From positions 318,131 through 382,130 of the forward strand of contig NW_019091620.1 in assembly GCF_001949145.1 (NCBI RefSeq): a stretch of DNA of 64,000 bases. The letters are read 5' to 3'. Under the pieces are notes generated by a model. That model was not told the origin of the DNA and ran no database searches. It was given only the letters and a program-made list of their open reading frames with translations. Shown piece after piece: positions 21,641 through 32,089 of this stretch (position 1 is the first letter of the stretch; every line of letters starts with the position of its first letter). The position numbers were made by a program, and so were the translations under genes. The stretch comes from Acanthaster planci. Its lineage: Eukaryota > Echinodermata > Asteroidea > Valvatida > Acanthasteridae.

Positions 21641-22879
21641 TTCATGTATGCTGCGCACGGGGAAATTAGTCTGGCTGAAGAACTAGTTGCTCCAATTTCT
21701 CTCTCTTTTTTAAGGAAAATTGTTGAAAGATTGTTAGGACTTGCGCCGCCGTGGGATGCCCTCAGTCCGGACTGTCGATAACCGCGCAGCTGGACTTGTC
21801 TTTCAGCCGTAAGTTTCTTTGTTTTTAAAAGAAAAATCATAGCCTAACAATCGCAATAGGCCTAACCAACAGTGAACAATTTGAAAGCGATTTTGACTAC
21901 TTGCACTATACTTGGCATAATTATACTGGGAGTTTTATTTATTGGGTTTTGACAATACAAGACAATACAAGCCTATGGTCGGTTTCCAATCAACTCTCGG
22001 AACCTAAGTTGTTATTAATAGGATCTTTTATTGGAAACTGTTCCGTTTAGGTATATGCCCTCACTTTTTATTGACATTTTTTATTTGTTTATCTTTATGC
22101 ATATAGAATTCCAAGAAACTAACACTTGAGGACTGAGGCGTATTTATTCGGCAAGGACAAATAATTTGTGGAAGCTATGATGTCATGCTCGGAACACTAC
22201 CTACAAGAGTGCGTCCATGATGAAGTTGTGTCAGGAGCAGTACAAATAGGGTTTCGTTGAATTGGTCAATCTGTTTTTATTTAATTTTATGTGAGAGGTA
22301 ATGTTGATCATTTGAAACAAATTTTGAGTATAGTGTAAAGTTTGTTTTGATTTCATGAGCAACTTTTCAAGTGTGGAGGATCAACTAAAATCAAAATGAT
22401 CTTGCAGACGCATAATGTCCATAATTTTGCCCACGTGTGAGATTGTTAGCTTGTTTGGTCTATCATGCCGATTAACGTCTATGCTCATTTAAGTTGTATG
22501 TAACTTTTTAAGTAAAATTATTGTTCAGTTTTTATTCTCTCAGAATTCTGTTCTTGTTTCAGTTTATTGTCAAATCTGGAAACACACATTTTTATTATGT
22601 AACAATTTGTTGACAAAGAAATAATTTAAATATTTTGAGAGGTTTGCTTTATGTATCATACTCAAAGGTGTTTGTACAATGTGTCTTTTGTATTACATGT
22701 CAGCGTTCTATCTACTTGTATTGTTCTTAACCTCATACCGGTACAGCTTTGCTTTTCGTTACTTTTAAGAAAGAAAAAATAACAAAAACAACAACACTCC
22801 ACAAAGAAATAGCTGCAATAGAATCTTCCCTTTGTGTTCTTTGCTTTGGATTTTGTGCTACGGGTGTTTCTTTCTCTCG
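21641..22879. other. No recognised feature
   Basis: AT-rich. This is where the 3' LTR of gypsy element B would be expected, but nothing resembling 26973-27683 is visible. GACAATACAA is duplicated in tandem near 21950. Confidence 0.4.
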
Positions 22880-23100
22880 CTATACCTCAGGTGTCTCACC
22901 CTCGTACGGTTTGAGCCGATCAAAATGAACGACTTTCTTCTTTCCCCTGGGCTTGCGTTGTATCCGATAGGTGACGTCAGACAACTTGTCGACAATCAGA
23001 GGCCCGTCCCAGCGCCTCTGAAGTTTCGGAGACAAGCCTTTCGTCTTACTTGGATTGTGGAGCCATACTAATTGTCCTGCCTCCAACATCGTTGTCATCG
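22880..23100 (-). pseudogene. Gypsy element B: integrase C-terminal domain
   Basis: The minus-strand frame reads GQLVWLHNPSKTKGLSPKLQ, then RRWDGPLIVDKLSDVTYRIQ and VVHFDRLKPYEGE. This is the GPY/F-type C-terminal domain of a Ty3/gypsy integrase. It lies downstream (minus orientation) of the integrase core in a different frame, separated by a short stretch with stops. No PHD finger or chromodomain follows, in contrast to element A. Confidence 0.85.
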
Positions 23101-23249
23101 CCCTCCTATCATACCCCTTTTATGCTTTCTGGCACACGATTTCAAGTGCTTTCTCGCCCACTCATGGGCTGACTGCATTGTGTCCCTCAAGTGAAGAGCG
23201 TAGTCTTCAGACGTCTTTACTTCATTGCCATCATAGCCCATTCCAGTTG

Positions 23250-24110
23250 TCAGGTCTGTGGTGGGCAAGCCTCTGTACCCAGCATTAACATGTTAGGTGA
23301 TTCTCCTGTCGACTCATGTGGTGTAACTCTGCAGGCGACCGCTGTAAATGCTAACTTTTCGTCCCAGTCTCGCTGACACTTGTGGGGGTCAATCATCACG
23401 GAAGCCTTCCCCAATAAGGTCCGGTTAAATCTTTTTGTCATCCCGTCTGACTTCGGATTATAAGGAGTCGTACGGGTCTTCCTGATTCGAAGGATGTGGC
23501 AGACCTCCGCAAAGACTCGGGACTCGAAATTTCGTCCTTGATCGGATCTCAACTTGGTAGGGGCACCAAACCTGCTGATGAATTCCGACACAAACTTTTT
23601 GGCCACAGTCTCCGCCTTCTCGTTGGGGATCGGGTAGGCTTCAACCCATTTGGTTAAGTAGTCCCCGACTACCAGGATGTATTTGTTTCTGCGTTCAGTT
23701 TCTGGGAGAGGGCCTAGTATATCCAAAGCTACACGCTGCATAGGCGCACCAACAACATATTGCTGAAGTGGAGCCTTCCGCGCCTTGGCAAGTGACTTCT
23801 TCGAGGCACACCCACTGTATCGCCTGACGTGCGACCTGACGTCTGCACTCATTCCATGCCAGTAGAACCTCTGGCGCACCTTCGCTAAAGTTTTCGCCTG
23901 GCCTAGATACCCTCCGGTAGCCCCTCCATGTAGTTCTTTCACTACATCTTTCCGACGGAATTTTGGAACGACAACTAGGTGTCTCACCAGGTTGCCGTCG
24001 TCAGACTCCCATCGTTTGCAAAGGAGATCATTCTTCATCTCCAACTCGCCCCACATCATCCAGCACTTCTTCACTGCAGGTGACGCTGATTGAACGACTG
24101 TCCACTCCGG
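23250..24110 (-). pseudogene. Gypsy element B: integrase zinc-binding and catalytic core, catalytic Glu lost
   Basis: A 274-codon frame covers the integrase N-terminal and catalytic core domains; the enzyme inserts reverse-transcribed DNA into chromosomes. The HHCC zinc region is degraded: HGGATGGYLG has Tyr for the second His, and RRYSGC has Tyr for the first Cys. The catalytic Asp residues are D118 (VALDILGPLP) and D178 (RSDQGRNF). The DD35E glutamate falls at residue 214, where the sequence reads GMTKRFNRTL, so Lys replaces Glu. This abolishes the active site. The frame is otherwise intact, suggesting a fairly recent death. Upstream, RNase H is represented only by a few residues near 24110. 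Confidence 0.9.
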
Positions 24111-24330
24111 TCAGACGTTGCCATCTGTCTTTGCTCTAAAAACCCAACTCATGGTTGCATCGGCCTCTTGCTCCTTCCTCCATGAATTGAGTTCATTTGT
24201 CAAGGAGTTGAGCCGACGGTAGTCTACATAAAGCCTCTTAAACCCGTCCTTTTTCTTGACAAGCACTACGTTTGCTTCCCAGGGGCTAGATCCGGCCGTG
24301 CCGCAGGAGATCCTGCACCTGTCGATTTAT
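24111..24330 (-). pseudogene. Gypsy element B: N-terminal piece of reverse transcriptase
   Basis: The minus-strand translation includes SPWEANVVLVKKKDGFKRLY and VDYRRLNSLT, the first conserved blocks of Ty3/gypsy reverse transcriptase. It then jumps to sequence leading into the integrase (RKEQEADATMSW). The palm with YxDD, the thumb and most of RNase H are deleted, removing roughly 1.3 kb compared with a complete element. Confidence 0.8.
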
Positions 24331-25052
24331 CTCTTCTTGCTCCTTCTGAGGAAACCGCCTCGGTCTCTGCCTGAAGGGCATTGCGTCTCCGTTTCGTTCT
24401 TGGAGGGAATATCGCTGTAACCACTCAGCAGTTTTGCGATCCTGTCATGATGCTCGGAAGGTACCTCTTCAGTGCTCCGCCTGTACAGGTCAACCGGGTG
24501 TTCAGGGACCTCCACTCGCTGTCCTGTCGACAGAAGTTGTTGGATAACTTTTTCGGTGTCATCGTCACTTATGTTGGTCACCTTTCCAGCCATGGTCCCC
24601 TCTCGAACAACACATGATCTCTTGCCTGGGTTAAAAACCCGGATTGGTAGAACGCCGTCTTCGACCGTAAGAAGGGTACGGGCCACTACAACACCTTTTC
24701 TGGCAACTTCACTCCTGTCAACTAGCTCCAGAATTCCAATCCCCTTCATAGGCGTACGAGTACCTCCCAGCACATGCCTACGCACAAGCGCCTCATGACC
24801 TGCCGGTATTCTGGTTGTGCAGTCCTCCACCACCCTAGCACAAAATGCTTCGCCTTGCTTGTCGGTGCAACGCACTCTCTCGCTGTTGCTCACTAGCTCT
24901 AACGCATAGAAGTCCAAAGTTCCGCCCGTTGGAAGTAGGAAATCCATTCCCAAGATTCCTTCCAAGGTGTCAAGCCTTCCAAATGTGTCCAATACTGGAA
25001 AGGTAGTCCTACCCACACGTATTTCGACCCAAGCTCTACCAATACTCTCCAA
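24331..25052 (-). pseudogene. Gypsy element B: protease C-terminal half and protease-RT linker
   Basis: The open frame begins MESIGRAWVEIRVG and contains GRLDTLEGILGMDFLLPTGG, the GMDFL segment that closes the retropepsin fold. It is followed by about 170 residues of linker, ending with YSDIPSKNETETQCPSG. The catalytic loop lies upstream in another frame (25085-25240). Confidence 0.75.
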
Positions 25053-25084
25053 CGGAGTCCCGTCTGCACCTTCACCTTCGGTGT

Positions 25085-25240
25085 TCTACCTTCTGGTGGA
25101 ACAGAGTGGAAGACAGAAACTTACTAGTCGCCGTGTACACCAACAAACTTGCTTTATGGCCCCTAATGGCCACTGGCACAAACAATCCACTCTGAGAGTG
25201 AAATGTCCCACCTGACCGGAAATTCGTCTTCCCCATTCTA
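25085..25240 (-). pseudogene. Gypsy element B: protease active-site region, Asp replaced by Tyr
   Basis: The minus-strand frame gives SGLFVPVAIRGHKASLLVY and then TATSKFLSSTLF. Alignment to the family pattern LLVDTGAT shows Asp to Tyr (TAC) and loss of the Gly codon. The same TAC codon is found in the copy at 6584-6725, although that copy has different deletions. Active retropepsins need this Asp. Confidence 0.7.
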
Positions 25241-25575
25241 GGTGCCAGGGTTTCTCCGCCATTTCCTCCTCTCGGACCAGATGGTAACTGTCCCCAAGCT
25301 TGCCCCCGGGCCGCGGGGTAAGCTGCAGTTCGTTTCCCGACTTCTCAGTCTCGTCTCCTCGGCGCTTACAGTTTCTTGCAAAGTGGCCTGGTCCCCTGCA
25401 CCTAAAACAAAGATCACCTGGTGCAGGTTCCCGCCTTCCTCCCCTGGGTACATCCCGTCAATTTCTTGGTCGCCCCTGCTTCAAAGGCCGTTATCCACCC
25501 TTTGCAATCTGCTCCATACGACTTTCAGAAATGGTCTCCTCCATTTCCTTCTGCTTCTCTAACATTTGTGCTTGA
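25241..25575 (-). pseudogene. Gypsy element B: Gag nucleocapsid with CCHC zinc knuckle
   Basis: The minus-strand frame contains a charged helix (MLEKQKEMEETISESRMEQI) interrupted by stops. A canonical zinc knuckle CFRCRGPGHFARNC (C-x2-C-x4-H-x4-C, 25368-25409) follows, then a basic KRR tract. Nucleocapsid knuckles bind the element RNA. The match to the + strand Penelope element begins immediately beyond 25585, so Gag is cut there by that insertion. Confidence 0.85.
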
Positions 25576-25584
25576 CATTCCCGC

Positions 25585-26690
25585 CACAGAGACCCATACC
25601 AATGATCTTTCCACCACCCAGCCATCAAGACCTCAGTCAACCGCATCCTCATCCGTAGAGCCTACGAGATCTGCGACCAGAACAACCTACAGCAAGAACT
25701 CCACCAAATCAAATCTGCCCTCAAGATGAACGGCTACCGCAACCAACGTATCAACCTTTCCAAGCCCTCTCCCAGGACGTTAGGGTCTCCTATACCCAAA
25801 GCCCCCCAACCCCCCACCGCCACAGTATGCCTAAAGTACTTGGGCCCCACCTCCCACCAACTCCGGAGCATCCTGCAGTTGGCCAACATCAAAGTATATC
25901 ATTCAGCATCAAACAAGCTGCAGGCTGCACTTCAAACCCACAAAGACAATCACCCACCCAGCAGTCGCCCCGGTGTACATCGCATTCCATATGAATGCAG
26001 CCAAGTATACATCGGGGAAACCGGCAGGAACCTCCCCAGCAGACTCCAAGAACACCGCTTGCATGGTCAACGAGGAAAATACGACAAGTCGGCCATCATC
26101 AAACACGCACACTCCACGGACCACCGCATCGAATGGGACAAAGCAGAACTCATCGCCCCCATCCAGAACTGGCTCCCAAGGAGAATCCTAGATTTTCCGG
26201 CACAACACCGTACCCCAAGACATCGGTTTCAAGTTCGGCGACATCTGGCGCCCACTACTAGCATCGAAGCAGACACCCACTCCCGGGCAGTAGGGTTCCC
26301 TATACCTGAAACCCACGCCCCCACCCAAGGCGGTAGGGTCTTCTTGACCCAAAGCCACCCCGCCCCCTGGCGTAAGGGTCCCCCTATACCCGAACCCAAG
26401 GTTTCACGCCAATTCCAGCATCCAACACTTTCACGCAACGGCGCACACGCAGGTACACACAACGCGCGAATCCCGTTCCACCGCTTCCGGATTACCTTTA
26501 TAACCAGCCATTCACTCCAGTCCGGCACACTCTCCCGGGGACGGCCTTAGCACATTAACCGAGACGTCGAGTTAACACTCACCAGTTCTTTTTAGAACCA
26601 CACCTCGCCCAAAAGAGAGTGATTCCATGGTGTACCCGCAAACCCATTTCTCATGTCTCTTCCACCAAATCTTACTTAATGTTATTGTCG
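25585..26690 (+). mobile_element. Penelope-like element, 5'-truncated copy 1 (GIY-YIG endonuclease)
   Basis: The frame runs FHHPAIKTSVNRILIRRAYE and INLSKPSPRT, then SRPGVHRIPYECSQVYIGET, RLQEH and KSAIIKHAHSTDHRIEWDKA. This is the end of the reverse transcriptase thumb followed by the GIY-YIG nuclease of Penelope-like elements (VYIGETGR near 26005, an Arg in RLQEH, a His-rich helix). These retroelements use the nuclease for insertion. A GC-rich repeat with the core TAGGGTCYCCTATACC interrupts the coding region at 25780 and recurs at 26290-26400. The 3' part (about 26600-26680) matches copy 2. The palm with YVDD is missing. It lies opposite to, and breaks, gypsy element B. Confidence 0.85.
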
Positions 26691-26950
26691 TTACTGGGGT
26701 GTTCGCTGGTGCAGCTGGTGTTCTGGTAATCTTTGTCCGAGACTTGGGTGTTGGCTTTGGAGTGAGCAGCTCCTCAGGTCCACTGGGGTGTGTTATCATT
26801 GATGTGTTTCGGGTGTATCGGATACCACTGAGTCCTCGCGCCTACGTCCAGCAGCTCCCACCAATCTCAACTCACATGGGCCTACTTCCGACTGCAGCTG
26901 GACCACCAAATCGGCTAGCAGACGCATTTCCCATCTATAGATATCCCACC
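26691..26950 (-). pseudogene. Gypsy element B: gag 5' region
   Basis: Just inside the primer-binding site, a minus-strand frame opens MRLLADLVVQLQSEVGP, then carries stops, then gives a Pro/Thr-rich stretch (TPKPTPKSRTKITRTP). The position fits the start of Gag. It is separated from the nucleocapsid part by the Penelope insertion. Confidence 0.5.
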
Positions 26951-26951
26951 T

Positions 26952-26969
26952 ATCCCACTTCTGACACCA
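26952..26969 (-). other. Primer-binding site of gypsy element B
   Basis: On the minus strand TGGTGTCAGAAGTGGGAT follows the LTR end CGCCACA after three bases. The TGG start pairs with a tRNA CCA end. The same arrangement, diverged, occurs at about 3273. Confidence 0.65.
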
Positions 26970-26972
26970 ATT

Positions 26973-27683
26973 TGTGGCGGTCGTGCCGACACAACCCCCA
27001 GGTTGTCCTCGGCCGACGTCAGCGAGCGGTCTAGTCTGAGGCAGCAAAGGGAGCAGGCCCGTTTTGGGGCAGTCTACCGCCAGGTGCAGCAGGAGAGCAG
27101 CACAGGCGCACACTGGGTAGAGGACAGGGTGGGACACCGGGGACACAACAGACACAAACGGACACGTCTGCCTAAGTTGACTCTGGTTTAATAATTGTTC
27201 AAACCTCTCCAGGCGCTACTAAAGATGCAACTTCCACAGGCCCCGGCAATCTCTTCGACAGGTCTTGGCCCTTTACAGGTATAAGTTACGGGAACAACTT
27301 GTTTTGCGTCTACCAAATTCCCCTTAAGACTACCGCCCCGTGAATGGAGTTCCCCGTATAAACTCGTCCTCAGATGATTTATTATAAGTCTAAAGATCCG
27401 CCGGTAAGTCGCTTACATTGGGGGTGCGGCCTAGTAGTTCTCCGTGGGAGAAGTAAAGAGAACTGTACGGCAATGAACTAACCAGGACGGCGCTGGAACT
27501 GCTACGGCACATGGGACTGACTGTGAAGGAACTGACCCGCTTGGTGCGCGATCGCACTCATACAGGGCCTACCGGTATCTTCCGGGCCGCCAGCCTGGCG
27601 CTACCAGCCACAGCGCACGGCGGGCCCTGCCGACGTCAGGGAATAAGCCCTGGGCCTAACGACGACGGCTCAGAATAAACACA
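26973..27683 (-). repeat. 5' LTR of gypsy element B
   Basis: In minus orientation the segment begins TGTGTTTATTCTGAGCC and ends CGGCACGACCGCCACA, giving TG...CA ends about 711 bp apart, followed by the primer-binding site. It carries AATAAA in the same orientation (near 27378) and is markedly more GC-rich than its surroundings. The right boundary was set by the TG dinucleotide and the composition change. Without a second LTR it is approximate. Confidence 0.6.
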
Positions 27684-28429
27684 TAAACTGCTTTTGCGAC
27701 ATAGTACGAAAAGAAAACAGCTTTAACAGATATTATGCAAAATAGGAGCTCATTTGTGTCTGCAATATATCTATCGAAATTCAAGCATACCCCTTTCTTT
27801 TTTCCGCATCTCATAAACATCTTTGATATCTCTGAGTCAAGACGTGCATTTCAATATACCTCTATGTTAAAAAATACACATGCGCAAAAAACCGCAAACT
27901 CTCACCGCTAGCGGTCCACATTTTCCGAACCCTCACCACGTGTAAGTGTAGGCGTGTCCTATCTAGTCTTTATAATGGATATCAATGATTGTCACACACA
28001 ACGCCTGTGCACACTTCTCGTGGCAATTTAACAAAAATGCGTTTTCAGACGCGTTTTGGAAAAGGGCGTCTTTCATTTTTTTGTTCAAAATTTGAAGAGA
28101 TGACGCAGGAATAGGTTGGCAGGGAACAACGGTCCGACAACTCGGCAGCCACTCCGTTAAATTGCTTGCCTCCACTATTCCTGGATTTATCATTCCACTG
28201 AAATCATCGTGCTCCAACATCCAGACTGGTAAAAACGGATGTCTGTAAAGCCATGCAAAAAAAAAAGAAGAAAAAAGAAAAAAATCAAGCAAACTAACTA
28301 GTGAATTTGAGTTTCCACCCATGCTATCACCTCAGATTACTATTCCCAGCGAAGGGGCATCGTTTCCCGACACCAACTTTGGAGCACTTCGAAAGTTCTG
28401 TTCGTGAAGCATTGAATAAAAATCCAACA
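27684..28429. other. No gene; third copy of the dispersed motif near 27952
   Basis: GTGTCCTATCTAGTCTTTAT at 27954 resembles the motif at 8240. The rest is AT-rich and featureless. The minus-strand frame at 27963-28322 has no domain. Confidence 0.4.
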
Positions 28430-29065
28430 AGGACAGGTGGAGTTACGTAATTACATCGAGAAACTTGAATCAAACATCGATGACTCAATCGAGTTTCAAA
28501 GTAAACGCATCAATGCACTTGAATCAAAGATGACAGGTTTTGACTCGTTTGCAACACGAATGGCTGAAGTGGAGAAGGTAATGGCAGATCACACAGACCT
28601 TATCAACAAATTGGATAGATTTTCCAGGAGAAATAACCTACGGATTATCGGCCTTTCTCAACAAAAGGGTGAAGGACTGTCTGCTCTTAGCTTAAAATCT
28701 GCTGGGCGAGAAGTTCAACAAGCCAGATGCTAATATGGAGAGAGCGCACCAGGATCGCCCAAAATCGCTGGGAAACCACAACATTTTCCTGATAAAGTTG
28801 ATCTGCTGCCAAGTTAAACTCAAGATCCTGCAGCAGCAGCGGTAACCATTGTCAGGTGACCCCTACTATTGTGTGGAGGACCTCACAAAAATCGAGCAGC
28901 GTATAAGGAAGGGAGGAAATATTAATTCGTGGCGGGTGAATGGAGAGACCCAGGAGGTTCACTTGGACCCCTCTACCATCAAGCGCGCTGAAATCATCTC
29001 TGGCGCCATAACCGAGGCCTATCTGTTTACCTTCATTCTAGGCACCATGTCTTGCATTTATTGAA
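28430..29065 (+). pseudogene. LINE ORF1 remnant (L1 ORF1p-like)
   Basis: The frame from 28437 contains a coiled-coil stretch (MELRNYIEKLESNIDDSIEF), then INKLDRFSRRNNLRIIGLSQ. After a frameshift come LGEKFNKPDANMERAHQDRP, NHNIFLIKLICCQVKLKILQ and, in a third frame, DPYYCVEDLTKIEQR. The order of coiled coil, RRNNLRI block, ERAHR-type block and YYCxDLT ending is that of the L1-type ORF1 RNA-binding chaperone also carried by several other LINE clades. Frameshifts and stops inactivate it. It precedes LINE endonuclease and RT scraps on the same strand. Confidence 0.75.
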
Positions 29066-29629
29066 GTCCTTTTTTCCTCATTCTTTGTAGTGTATCTTTT
29101 TGATTAGTTCTCGTATTTCTTTGTTAAGGCATGTCCCAAACACTTTTTCATGTATTACTTAAATTTTTCGTATACCCCTTTGATTTTTTTTCTTATTCTA
29201 GGCATAAATTGTCTGCTGCCGCAAATTCCCGTCATTAACGTTTTTGACCCGAGTTAATTTTTCTACCTGAAGCACTCTGACATTCACTTACATTGTGCCT
29301 CTTACTTCCTGCATTTTTTCCTTTTTCTTTGGTTTTTGTGTAGCTTCTTGTTTTAAGTGTTTGAACATAAATAATTCCATTTGTCTTTTGGTGTTTTTTT
29401 GAGTGCGTGTAATGTCTTTTGATTTAAATCTGGGGATATGTTTTGTGATAGGCCTACAAAATGAAAGTGTCTGCTTAAATTTATTTACCGATATCTTTAA
29501 CAACTTTGAAATCAAAGAGAGTGCTTTGTCTAATTTGTTATGCATTCTAGGAGCTTCTGTAGAAAGCTTCATGACATTCAAGATTATCTCTCCTGTTTTT
29601 TGCATTCTTGTTCTATTTTTGGCTTTACT
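29066..29629. other. Spacer inside the LINE remnant
   Basis: AT-rich sequence between ORF1 and the endonuclease piece. The open frames on either strand (29288-29677 -, 29403-29813 +) are not coding-like before about 29630. Confidence 0.45.
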
Positions 29630-30030
29630 GAAACTTGGTTTAGGAAACAGTCCTCCTCCGTGTGTTAATATGATCAATTACGACCATGTCCACTCTTCAA
29701 GGTCCCACAAAATCGGAGGAGGGGCCGCCTTATTCATCAACAAGCCTCTATTCTTGGACCTCTACTCTTCCAACTGTACCTGTACATTAATGACATTCAT
29801 CACTCTTCTTTAATCTTGTCTTCCCGGGTAATTGATGACAACACCACAATTACCTTCTGTAGCTCCATGCTTTGCACCTTGGTTGATAAATTGAAAGACG
29901 AACTCGTTAAAGTCTCTTCTTGGTTCAAATCGAACAATCATTCCCTCAATGCAGGCAAAACAAATCCATGCTCTTCAGCAAATCCAACTCTCCAATTCTC
30001 ACTGTTCCCGTTTCAGTTAATGGAGAAAGG
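29630..30030 (+). pseudogene. LINE ORF2 remnant: endonuclease C-terminal part joined to RT palm
   Basis: In successive frames the sequence reads ETWFR, then NMINYDHVHSSRSHKIGGGA (end of an apurinic-type endonuclease), then abruptly SILGPLLFQLYLYINDIHHS, VIDDNTTITF, ELVKVSSWFKSNNHSLNAGK and PVSVNGE. The latter are RT blocks: GxxLGPLLF...YINDI, the catalytic ADD region (here VIDD) and the WFKxNxLSLNxxKT block. The jump removes the rest of the endonuclease and the N-terminal half of RT, so an internal deletion has occurred. Confidence 0.75.
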
Positions 30031-31561
30031 AGATGGGCCATGAAGAGCTAAATTGACAATGATGGTTTTCAATCGTCTTATCAACAATAAATTGGATTAT
30101 TTCCTCTTTAATGTCATTAAAAGCAGCAAAACTTGGCGTTTACTTTGAGTTTTTTCAGTCTCCGCCTGGGCTCTTTGCAAAACTTTTTCGAATTCAATCA
30201 ATGACGGCAGCAGACAAATCTTGGCAAAATGTGACGTCATAGGATAGGCTTGACTTTCCAGACCAGAATGAATAGTTCCGGCAAGAAAGTTTAATCGGTC
30301 GAAGCAAGCGACTCGCAGTGCACGGTGAAAAAATGTCGGAATGGAACACCAATTTTGACAAAGTAGACTAGCCTATAACCATGGACAAAACTACCCCCAT
30401 CACTGAAAAACACAGAAAAAACAACCAAACTGGCGAAACAGATAAAAGACAAAGAAGGTAATCTAGCCTTCCCAGTAAACAGTAGGCCCTAAAGATGCAA
30501 ACCCAACGTCAGCGTTTGCGTCGCCTGATTTTGCCAGTTGTCGACGATAATACGTACATGTTTCACTTTAAAACAGGATTTATCAAACAAACATCAGCGA
30601 ATACAGCTATCGAATAGCCAGTGATAGGACAATTACGTCCTTTCAGACTGACAAATTTTTATAATGGAGCAAGAAAAATCATTACCAGCCAGTATTTTTC
30701 CAAGGATAGATTTGCGTCGGGAACCACTGCGCTTGCCATCTTCCCATCCTTGAAAACGGTTGTTCGCGGTACCCGCTGCTACATCTGACTCAAACCAGCC
30801 AGCCGACACTGGCAAGCTCGGTGGTCGAGTGGTTAAGCTGTCTGCACTAGTAAGCAGGAGGTCGTGGGTTCGAGTCTTACCCAAATACGCTTGTGGGTTT
30901 TCTCACAAGCCTTCGGGGGCAAACACTGAGTATTCAGCGTTGCAATACACGTCTGGCAGGCAAAAATCCAAAATTAGTCAATGTTTTGTTGTCGATCCTC
31001 CGGGTCGCCGCCGCGCCCGTGGCAACCTCGATTTGCAAAATTCCTTCTTGAGTGTATTCTGGTCTCGAACTGATAAGGCAATGTTTCTTGTGCCTCACCA
31101 CCTCCTTCGATGTTGCTTTCTTCGTCAAATGAATGAGACGAACATGACAACTGCTCGCTGTCATGAACGGAAAAGCATCAACGCTGCAATTACCGTCGCT
31201 TGAGTCTGGCATCGTGGCATACGCTAAAGCCACTGCATTATGTACGTGTCGACGCGTCGTTGTGTAATAGTAAACAGTCGCCGGATAAAGGACTCCGTCC
31301 TATGACTTTACGATTCATGGGAATTTCATCAGACAACTTTCGGTACTCGACGGCTATTGTTTAGCTTTTGCTCCGAGAGGGGAGTGAAATGTGGTCGTGA
31401 AAACTATAAGTGTTGACATATTTCCGCGAATTTTGAAATTATGCAGATGTGCTTTCTTGTCAAATGTATGTTTGTTTGATGTATTGATGCATGTTTTATA
31501 AGAAATTTCCCAGTACGGCCCATCCCCTTTAACACGGCACGAACACATCTCTTCTCTTACC
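30031..31561. other. 1.5 kb insert splitting the LINE, no gene
   Basis: This interval separates RT palm sequence from RT thumb sequence of what looks like the same LINE. It holds the SINE head at 30811 and no protein-coding signature. The 30760-31203 (+) frame is a translation of the SINE. Confidence 0.5.
30811..30980 (+). repeat. tRNA-derived SINE
   Basis: A polymerase III A-box-like TGGTCGAGTGG (30822-30832) and a B-box GGTTCGAGTCT (30867-30877) are spaced as in a tRNA. CTGC-actagta-GCAG in between can form an anticodon arm (loop triplet TAG in the anticodon place). The acceptor stem is not convincing and GC changes in the B box make a functional tRNA unlikely. The following CTTGTGGGTTTTCTCACAAG hairpin is tail sequence. 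The right boundary is approximate. Confidence 0.6.
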
Positions 31562-32089
31562 AAAATTATCTCCAGGAACACTGGTACTCTGTCTAAACTT
31601 CGGACTTTCCTTCCACCCTCCACCTTATTCTGTATCTACAATATATCCTTCCGTGTCTCAGCTCCTGCAACATCGTCTGGGCGCGCTCTACCAACAACCA
31701 ACTGTACTCTCTTCTTTCCACTCAAAACCGAGCCATTTCAGTATGCACCTCCTCCCATCCTCGGGAATATACAACACCCCTCTTTTCACTAACCATTACG
31801 GACATTAATTAACTCCAAACGGGACTCTTCATCTACAATTCTGTTAATAAACCACTTCCACTGATTTTTCTTCCTACCTTCCAACTGTTCACAACATTCA
31901 CGGCCGCTCTACACAATCATCTAACGATCTATATGTTCCATTTACTCGCACATCCTATTCCATAAACACAATTTGATTTTACGGCCACGTCTTTGGAATG
32001 GTATCAGTAGAACGGTGAAAACGCAGCCGTCAGCGGGCCGTTCTAAAAAATCCTTCAAAGAGGATATGATCTCCCATTATGTAGCATAG
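31562..32089 (+). pseudogene. LINE RT thumb and C-terminal end
   Basis: The frame reads KIISRNTGTLSKLRTFLPPS, then ILPCLSSCNIVWARS, NRAISVCTSSHPREYTTPLF, RTSYSINTI and finally LWNGISRTVKTQPSAGRSKK with KEDMISHYVA and a TAG at 32087-32089. These are the YPYLxYCNIVWG, RAIR and RPxLWN blocks at the end of CR1/Rex-like LINE ORF2. It probably continues the copy at 29630-30030. The 3' region up to about 32470 ends in ATGAATGAAAAAATGATTGA, the type of short tandem tail these LINEs carry. Confidence 0.75.

Noticed and set aside
25726-26550. Intact host gene of 274 codons
   Set aside because: It contains RT-thumb and GIY-YIG sequence of a Penelope-like element and Pro-rich translation of a GC-rich repeat; it is a transposon remnant.
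30811-30885. Functional tRNA gene
   Set aside because: A and B boxes are present, but the B box ends CT instead of CC, the acceptor stem does not pair convincingly, and an obvious SINE tail follows.
30760-31203. 147-codon frame (+)
   Set aside because: Its recognisable part (SWVRVLP) is the B box of the tRNA-derived SINE read as protein.
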